From positions 1 through 53,605 of the forward strand of contig NZ_AUBI01000019.1 in NCBI RefSeq assembly GCF_000429165.1: 53,605 bases of DNA, read 5' to 3'. This document shows, in pieces, positions 48,549-53,605 of this stretch (position 1 is its first letter; every line of letters starts with the position of its first letter). The position numbers and the translations under genes are program-made. This DNA comes from Acetobacter nitrogenifigens DSM 23921 = NBRC 105050 (GTDB taxonomy: Bacteria; Pseudomonadota; Alphaproteobacteria; Acetobacterales; Acetobacteraceae). Under the pieces are notes generated by a model. That model worked only from the letters and a program-made list of their open reading frames with translations, made no database searches and had not been told where the DNA came from.

Positions 48549-49027
48549 GGATTTTTACTATTCCCCTAAAAATTGCACATGACTAGCCGTGGTCGGCAAT
48601 GCTTGGCGCACTCAGAAAACGCACGAGCCGCGCGTCCCGCGTGAAACGCCCAAGAAGGGTATAATTTCCCGAAAACTGAAAACACCCGTACAGCCGCAGT
48701 CCATTCTACGCGGGGCAAGCTATCGTTCTCCATTCACGCCATTTCTCAACCAAAGAATCAGCGAAAAATGTTTCCTACACGGCCTGCTGCTTTTGAAACT
48801 CGTGCGAACGGTTTCGCGACGACCAAACCTTGATGCGTCCGCTTGTATGCTGAATTTATATTGAGAAAACCAAAGCAACCGCCAAAGGGTCTGCCAGAAA
48901 CAGCGAGTAGATACCTACTCAACGTCACTTCCACGCAAGGCTGACGCTGTAGAGCGCCAACCTTGTGTTCATTGAATGCAATTACGCAGCGCTTTGCCTC
49001 TTAGTGCGCAATCTGTCTCAGCGTTCT
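48549..49027. other. Gap after tRNA-Lys, no gene seen
   Basis: About 480 bp with lower GC than the flanks and no credible coding frame. No integrase gene or second copy of the tRNA 3' end is visible, so an integration site is not supported. A small GAGTAG-ATAC-CTACTC hairpin is the only notable structure. Confidence 0.45.
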
Positions 49028-49636
49028 TCAGGCGGCTAGAACCGCGATGCGCTCCTGAGCGGCCTTCGTGGCTGTAGCGCGTTGTTCCGGGCCCCTTGCG
49101 ACGCCATCCGCGGCGATCACTTCAAGCTGCGTCACGCCGAGTAGGCCAAAAACCGCGCGGAGATAGCTTTCGCCATGCTCAAAGGCCGCGTTCGGGCTGC
49201 CTTCCCCATAAAAACCCCCACGCGAGATGGCAAGAATAACGCGCTTCCCTCCGGCAAGGCCCTCAGGACCAGCCTCGGTGTAGCGAAATGTCTTTCCTGC
49301 GACGACGACCCTGTCGATCCACGCCTTGAGCTGGCTCGAAACGCTCAGATTATAAAAACCGACGCCTACGACGACTATATCCGCCTCAAGAAACTGCTGC
49401 AGCGCAACCCCGCCTGCCGTCACGTCGTCTTTCAGCGCCTGATCAGGCTCGCCCTCTGAACCCTGCGCGGCAAGAACCCCGCCCGAGAGATGCTGGATCG
49501 GGTCTGCCGCCAGATCCCGATAGCTGACCTCAAGCCCCGGTATTTCAGCGACAAACTTCGCCGTGATCGCACGCGACAACCCCCGACTGACACTGTGATC
49601 GGCGAGGATGGAAGAATCGATGTGCAGAAGCTTCAT
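49028..49636 (-). CDS. azoR: FMN-dependent NADH-azoreductase
   Basis: A 202-residue flavodoxin-fold quinone/azo reductase. MKLLHIDSSILADHSVSRGLSRAITAKFV forms the FMN-binding start, followed by VVVGVGFYNLSVSSQLKAWIDRVVVAGKTFRYTEAGPEGLAGGKR typical of AzoR. It reduces quinones and azo dyes with NADH. It is divergent from an HxlR-family regulator, a common pairing for electrophile-responsive reductases. Confidence 0.9.
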   Translation of the reverse strand: MKLLHIDSSILADHSVSRGLSRAITAKFVAEIPGLEVSYRDLAADPIQHLSGGVLAAQGSEGEPDQALKDDVTAGGVALQQFLEADIVVVGVGFYNLSVSSQLKAWIDRVVVAGKTFRYTEAGPEGLAGGKRVILAISRGGFYGEGSPNAAFEHGESYLRAVFGLLGVTQLEVIAADGVARGPEQRATATKAAQERIAVLAA

Positions 49637-49718
49637 GGAAGCGCCCCTTGCTTTGTGGTAACTTTTGAATACCGACTCACATTATGTAATCACCGAGAAC
49701 GCACAAGGAGGCACATTA

Positions 49719-50108
49719 TTGTCACCTGAGAACAGCCCTGTTCCTGCCACTGAAGTTCATGAGCCCAGTCAGTGCCGTGCGGTCAGTGACGTCCTGTCAC
49801 GCATCGGCGACAAATGGTCCGTTCTGGTGGTCATGCAGTTGAGCAACGGATCGCGCCGTTTCAGCGACCTGCGCCGCTCAATCGGCAGCATCTCACAACG
49901 CATGCTGACCCTTACGCTACGTGGGTTAGAGCGCGATGGCCTTGTCACCCGGACAGTCACGCCCAGCATACCGCCGCGGGTCGACTACGCGCTGACCGAC
50001 CTTGGTCACTCATTGCGCGAGCCGGTACAGACACTCGGGCGTTGGGCGTTTGCGAACCGCGAACGCATCGCCGACGCCCGCAGCCGTTTCGATCAGGACG
50101 CTCGGTGA
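49719..50108 (+). CDS. HxlR-family transcriptional regulator
   Basis: A 129-residue winged-helix regulator: [62 protein letters not shown] contains the HxlR signature and its Cys sensor candidate (SQC). The TTG at 49719 with AAGGAGG ahead of it is the best start; a TTG at 49665 has no site. It is divergent from azoR and probably controls it in response to electrophiles or quinones. Confidence 0.85.
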   Translation: MSPENSPVPATEVHEPSQCRAVSDVLSRIGDKWSVLVVMQLSNGSRRFSDLRRSIGSISQRMLTLTLRGLERDGLVTRTVTPSIPPRVDYALTDLGHSLREPVQTLGRWAFANRERIADARSRFDQDAR

Positions 50109-50226
50109 CCACACCAGCCCGCGATCTGCGCCCGCCGTCGTTTACGCCTCCGGCACAGTCGGCTCACCCGTAAAAATTCGTCGCACACGGTTCAATGCGT
50201 TCTGCTCGTTGAAACAGGAGTTTCGC

Positions 50227-50820
50227 ATGTTTGGAAACAACGCGTTTGCGTCGCTGACGCACTTCGCTCTTGCTTATCAGATCGCCGAATGGGGGTGGAA
50301 GATCGGTGAGCACACATATGGTTCCCCGACGGTCATCGAAGCCGAATATGCAAATCTCGAAATTGGCCGCTTCTGTTCGATCGGGCCGGAGGTGCTGATG
50401 ATACTCGGCAATCACCGGCACGACACTGTGACGACCTACCCTTTCAAGACGCTCTCGCACTTCTGGCCCGAAGCCGCTGGCGGCGTAGACGATCACTGCT
50501 CCGGCGGAGATATCATCATAGGCCACGACGTCTGGATTGGCGCGAGAGCCTCCATCCTGTCCGGCGTGACGATCGGATCTGGCGCCGTCATCGCTACCGG
50601 CGCTGTTGTGACGAAAGACGTGCCCGCTTACGCAATCATGGGCGGCAACCCGGCAAGGGTCATCCGGTATCGTTTCCCGGAACCAATCATCGCACGACTT
50701 TTACAAATCGCCTGGTGGGACTGGTCAGAAACGCTTCTCCGCGAACGTTTACAGGCGTTGATGAACGACGATATCGAAGGGTTTCTCACGAAATATGAAA
50801 CACCGGCCACCGATGAATGA
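50227..50820 (+). CDS. CatB-type hexapeptide O-acetyltransferase
   Basis: A 197-residue acetyltransferase of the xenobiotic acetyltransferase (XAT/CatB/Vat) family, with left-handed beta-helix repeats ([31 protein letters not shown]) and the insert with catalytic His in [16 protein letters not shown]. Substrate is unknown; chromosomal members usually acetylate sugars or small alcohols and need not confer resistance. The ATG at 50227 has CAGGAG six bases upstream. Confidence 0.85.
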   Translation: MFGNNAFASLTHFALAYQIAEWGWKIGEHTYGSPTVIEAEYANLEIGRFCSIGPEVLMILGNHRHDTVTTYPFKTLSHFWPEAAGGVDDHCSGGDIIIGHDVWIGARASILSGVTIGSGAVIATGAVVTKDVPAYAIMGGNPARVIRYRFPEPIIARLLQIAWWDWSETLLRERLQALMNDDIEGFLTKYETPATDE

Positions 50821-50849
50821 ATTCCCCGCTCCTGCGTCGCACGTAAAAT

Positions 50850-51176
50850 CTATGCGCGGTGATGCGTAATCAGAATCACGCAAACGCCCAGCAGGCACAG
50901 TCCTGCGCCGAAAAAATCCCAACGATCCGGACAGACGCCTTCCGCAAGCCATAGCCACACAAGAGCTATACTGATGTAGACCCCGCCATACGCTGCGTAG
51001 GCCCGGCCGGCGGCGACGGTGTCGATCTGCGTTAAAAGAAACGCGAAGACCACCAGAGAAATACAGCCAGGACCAAGCCAAGCCGCAGATTTTCCCATAC
51101 GAAGCCACGCCCAGAACGAATAGCACCCGGCAATTTCGGCAAGAGCGGCAGCCATATAAATCAAGGTCGTCATCAT
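50850..51176 (-). CDS. YnfA/UPF0060 small membrane protein
   Basis: A 108-residue protein with four helices and the family pattern: [47 protein letters not shown] and [17 protein letters not shown]. Related to small multidrug-resistance-type transporters; function is unsettled. Its start overlaps the lysR stop by 4 bp, so the two are cotranscribed. Confidence 0.88.
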   Translation of the reverse strand: MMTTLIYMAAALAEIAGCYSFWAWLRMGKSAAWLGPGCISLVVFAFLLTQIDTVAAGRAYAAYGGVYISIALVWLWLAEGVCPDRWDFFGAGLCLLGVCVILITHHRA

Positions 51177-52123
51177 CGCCGGGTCAAACCTTTCTGCCCA
51201 TTTGAGGATCTGCAGGCGCCACCGACAAAGCCGTCTCCCTTGAATGATTCCGAGAAAAAATCGAGAAAAGCGTGAATACGAGAAGCCAGACGCTCGTGTC
51301 TGACATAGACCGCATGAATGTCTTCTCGATCGCCCGGATTAAACGCCTTCAGGATTTCGACCAACCGCCCGTTCGCCAGATCATCCGCGACATGGAAACG
51401 CCCAAGCCTGGCCACGCCGCCGCCAGCGATAGCCATCAGGCGAACGACTTCGCCCGAGTTACCGAAAAATGCGCCTTCTACAGCCTTCTGGACCCCAACG
51501 CCGTCGATCAGAAATGGCCAGGCGTCCACTGTCCGCCGAAAGCTGAACCTCAAGCACAAATGCCGCTCCAGATCCTCGGGCCGTGATGGATGGCCATAAC
51601 GGGCGAGATAATCCGGACTCGCCACGACCGCCATACCACTCCGCCCGATCTTGCGCGCCAGCAGACTCGAATCACGCAATGGCCCAACTCTGAACGCCAC
51701 GTCTGCGCGCTGGTCCACCAAATCGACGACAGAATCCGTAAGGTCGACGTACGGGGTTATTCCCGGATGACATTCCATGAATCGGGGCAGCAAGGGGAGC
51801 AGAACATGAACGCCAAACGGCACGGATGCATTAATGCGCAACGGGCCGCGCGCAGTCTGCGCTTCTTTTCCAAAACTGCGTTCAACATCATCCAGTTCTT
51901 CAACAAGCCCTGAAACACGCGCTCGGTAGGACTCGCCTTCCGGGGTCAGCGCCAGCGAGCGCGTCGTGCGTGACACAAGTTGCACGCCAAGACGGGTTTC
52001 CAGACGCGACATCGCGCGGCTGACCGCTGATGGCGTCAGGCGCAATGACTTAGCCGCAGCGGCAAACGTTCCCGTCCGCGCAACCTCCAGAAAAACCAGC
52101 ATTTCTCCCAGTCGGTTATCCAT
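51173..52123 (-). CDS. LysR-family transcriptional regulator
   Basis: A 316-residue LysR regulator with [53 protein letters not shown] and a standard effector domain. The ATG at 52123 is preferred over upstream in-frame ATGs that fall in the inverted-repeat region. It is divergent from the SDR gene, across a 107-bp gap carrying a strong inverted repeat, and overlaps ynfA at its end. Confidence 0.88.
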   Translation of the reverse strand: MDNRLGEMLVFLEVARTGTFAAAAKSLRLTPSAVSRAMSRLETRLGVQLVSRTTRSLALTPEGESYRARVSGLVEELDDVERSFGKEAQTARGPLRINASVPFGVHVLLPLLPRFMECHPGITPYVDLTDSVVDLVDQRADVAFRVGPLRDSSLLARKIGRSGMAVVASPDYLARYGHPSRPEDLERHLCLRFSFRRTVDAWPFLIDGVGVQKAVEGAFFGNSGEVVRLMAIAGGGVARLGRFHVADDLANGRLVEILKAFNPGDREDIHAVYVRHERLASRIHAFLDFFSESFKGDGFVGGACRSSNGQKGLTRR

Positions 52124-52132
52124 TTTCAACTC

Positions 52133-52177
52133 ATGATTAAAATGCACTTTTATCGTGATTACGTGCATTCTAATCAT
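52133..52177. promoter_or_regulatory. Large inverted repeat, probable LysR operator
   Basis: Arms of 15 bp (52133-52147 and 52163-52177, ATGATTAAAATGCAC against GTGCATTCTAATCAT) match at 14 of 15 positions around a 15-bp spacer. The spacer and right arm also hold TGATTA-N9-TAATCA (52156-52176), of LysR-site type. It lies between the divergent lysR and SDR genes. Confidence 0.65.
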
Positions 52178-52229
52178 CTAAAGTCCACTGCACTAATGTC
52201 TTGCATGACGAACCATCAGGGAGCAGATC

Positions 52230-53015
52230 ATGGATTTACAACTCACGGGAAAAACAGCGCTCGTAACTGGGTCGACAGCCGGCATCGGACTGGCGATAGC
52301 CGAGCGTTTTGCGGAAGAAGGCGCCCACGTAATCCTGTGCGGTCGTTCGCAAGCAAAACTGGACGAGGCGGTGAAACTGGTCGCTGCCAAGGGAATCGCC
52401 CGAGGCGTCCTCGCTGATCCTGCGACCGCCGAAGGCGCCGAAGCGTTGATTACCGCTGTCCCTCAGGTCGATATTCTGATCAACAATCTCGGCATCTATG
52501 AAGCCAAGCCATTCACGGAGATCACCGACGACGATTGGCGACACCTGTTCGAAGTCAACGTCATCAGCGGCGTGAGGCTGACCCGCCATTATTTTCCGCA
52601 AATGCTGGCCGCCAACTGGGGACGGGTTATCTTCATTGCGAGTGAAAGCGCTCTGGTGATCCCTCAGGAAATGATCCACTACGGCATGACCAAAACAGCG
52701 CAACTTGCGATTGCCAGAGGGCTTGCGGAGCAAACACGAGGCACGAAGGTTACGGTGAACTCCGTCATGCCAGGCCCGACGCGCTCCGAGGGAATCGTCG
52801 AGTTCATCCGCTCCGTCGTCGATGACAAAGACGCCCCTGAAGCCGACCGGGAGGCAGAGTTCTTCGCCAAGATGCGCCCTCTTTCTCTAATTCGCCGCCT
52901 TATCGACGCAGACGAAGTCGCGGCGCAGGTCGCGTTATTGGCAAGTCCCCTGGGAGCGGTCACCAATGGCGCCGCCATTCGTGTCGAAGGTGGAATCGTG
53001 CCTACAATAGCCTGA
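52230..53015 (+). CDS. SDR-family oxidoreductase
   Basis: A 261-residue classical short-chain dehydrogenase: TGSTAGIGLAIAERFAEEGAHVILCGR cofactor fold, NNLG at the NNAG position, catalytic Ser in ASESALV and Tyr/Lys in HYGMTKTA. GGGAGCAG ribosome site before the ATG. Product is unknown; likely a regulated target of the divergent LysR protein. Confidence 0.87.
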   Translation: MDLQLTGKTALVTGSTAGIGLAIAERFAEEGAHVILCGRSQAKLDEAVKLVAAKGIARGVLADPATAEGAEALITAVPQVDILINNLGIYEAKPFTEITDDDWRHLFEVNVISGVRLTRHYFPQMLAANWGRVIFIASESALVIPQEMIHYGMTKTAQLAIARGLAEQTRGTKVTVNSVMPGPTRSEGIVEFIRSVVDDKDAPEADREAEFFAKMRPLSLIRRLIDADEVAAQVALLASPLGAVTNGAAIRVEGGIVPTIA

Positions 53016-53088
53016 CGAATTTGGAGAGTTCTGGACGTACTCACCCTTGACGACTGAGCCATCCGGCCTCGTCCGGCGTGGGGTCGCC

Positions 53089-53110
53089 CCTCCGCAGTGG
53101 CAGGCGGAGG
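53089..53110 (+). terminator. Possible terminator after the SDR gene
   Basis: A perfect 7-bp stem (CCTCCGC/GCGGAGG) with an 8-base loop, followed 12 bp later by TTTTT. The gap to the T run makes it a modest candidate. Confidence 0.35.
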
Positions 53111-53229
53111 ATAGGCGATGTTTTTGCCCTGCTGAGCATACGATAAAGCCCCCGGGTGAGGGTCACCGATGGTCTAGGGTATCTGAGCAAAAGGCGGAGG
53201 TAGATATTACTGTCAACCATCGTCGCTTT

Positions 53230-53605
53230 TGGGTAATCGAGCGCATTGTCTGATTCGACTGTTGCGTTCGACTAGGTCCCGTTGACAAAAGATCCAATCC
53301 AGAGCCTTGCTGCGGCGATATTGAGGAAACTTATGAAGGACAGGGCGGTCTTGTCGTAGCGGGTCGCAATGCGGCGCATCTGCTTGAGGTGGTTGAACAT
53401 CCGCTCGATGCGGTTGCGGTCCCTGTAACGTCGCCAGTCTGTTTTCTGTGGAACACTGCGGCCTTTTCGTGAGGGAATAACCGGCAGGATCCCGTGGATC
53501 AGCAGGTCCTGGCGGAAACTGTCGCTGTCATAACCCCGATCGGCCAGCATGGCCCTGGGGTTTGGAGCCGGAAGTTCCAGCAGGGCAGTTACGGCTTTAT
53601 AGTCC
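53230..53605. mobile_element. IS5-family insertion sequence, one end (partial)
   Basis: The transposase coding end and about 40 bp beyond it mark one end of the element. The terminal inverted repeat could not be placed because the other end lies outside the window, so 53230 is an estimate. Confidence 0.6.
53272..53605 (-). CDS. IS5-family transposase, C-terminal part
   Basis: At least 110 codons of an IS5-type DDE transposase run off the right edge; the 5' end is outside the window. It shows AMLADRGYDSDSFRQ with a catalytic Asp and DRNRIERMFNHLKQMRRIATRYDK with the catalytic Glu, ending SFVNGT. The frame is intact up to the edge, so the element may be complete. Confidence 0.88.
   Translation of the reverse strand, partial: DYKAVTALLELPAPNPRAMLADRGYDSDSFRQDLLIHGILPVIPSRKGRSVPQKTDWRRYRDRNRIERMFNHLKQMRRIATRYDKTALSFISFLNIAAARLWIGSFVNGT

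Noticed and set aside
48589..48864. A 91-codon plus-strand open frame after the tRNA
   Set aside because: No ribosome site, atypical composition and no recognisable features.
50227..50820. Antibiotic-resistance acetyltransferase call
   Set aside because: The XAT fold is broad; nothing in the sequence or context points to chloramphenicol or streptogramin as substrate.

Overview
The window looks like a chromosomal segment of an alphaproteobacterium, most likely an acetic acid bacterium (Acetobacteraceae); the genus cannot be named from the sequence alone. The evidence is the 16S rRNA 5' end at the left edge, high-GC coding, a serine palmitoyltransferase/acyl carrier protein/acyl-ACP ligase set, an OprB-type porin, and the order mnmE-mnmG-rsmG-parA-parB with two parS sites, which usually lies near the replication origin.

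Layout, left to right. (1) 1-422: start of a 16S gene on the minus strand with its leader, boxA antiterminator and promoter. (2) 552-6557: a plus-strand run of flippase, glycerophosphotransferase-like enzyme, acyl-AMP ligase, acyl carrier protein and serine palmitoyltransferase; the last three form the known front end of bacterial sphingolipid synthesis. (3) 7027-9883: a zinc-starvation locus with a 20-bp palindromic Zur box between two DUF1826 genes and a CobW/ZigA-type GTPase gene. (4) 9937-11803: an encapsulin nanocompartment gene with its DyP peroxidase cargo. (5) 12055-16031: mtnP, cytochrome c1 and cytochrome b genes (no Rieske gene beside them) and divergent hemF, followed by an orphan Bug-type binding protein.

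(6) 17494-28218: a complete hpa pathway for 4-hydroxyphenylacetate. HpaBC hydroxylates the ring, an HpaD of the VOC dioxygenase type opens it, HpaE, HpaF, HpaG and HpaH process the chain, HpaI cleaves it to pyruvate and succinic semialdehyde, and a GabD-like dehydrogenase in the same run makes succinate. HpaR (MarR) and HpaA (AraC) are the regulators. An integral membrane protein and an OprB-like porin follow. (7) 31184-35516: class III aminotransferase, amidase and aldehyde dehydrogenase in one tight operon with a strong terminator. (8) 35639-36957: a disrupted sugar-transferase gene carrying seven copies of a 7-bp repeat at its DXD motif plus two in-frame TAG codons.

(9) 37175-42669: SDR, LysR regulator, HglS/YdcJ-type enzyme, MFS permease and Ogt. 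(10) 42801-48548: mnmE, mnmG, rsmG, parA, parB and tRNA-Lys(CTT), with parS inside mnmE and rsmG. (11) 49028-53605: small accessory genes (azoreductase, HxlR regulator, acetyltransferase, YnfA, LysR, SDR) and the 3' part of an IS5-family transposase cut by the window edge.

The window is mostly a mix of conserved core genes and catabolic or stress islands. The strongest leads are the heptanucleotide repeat in the sugar-transferase gene, the possible sphingolipid head-group/export cassette, the tandem DUF1826 pair with one diverged copy, and the large inverted repeat between lysR and SDR near 52.15 kb.
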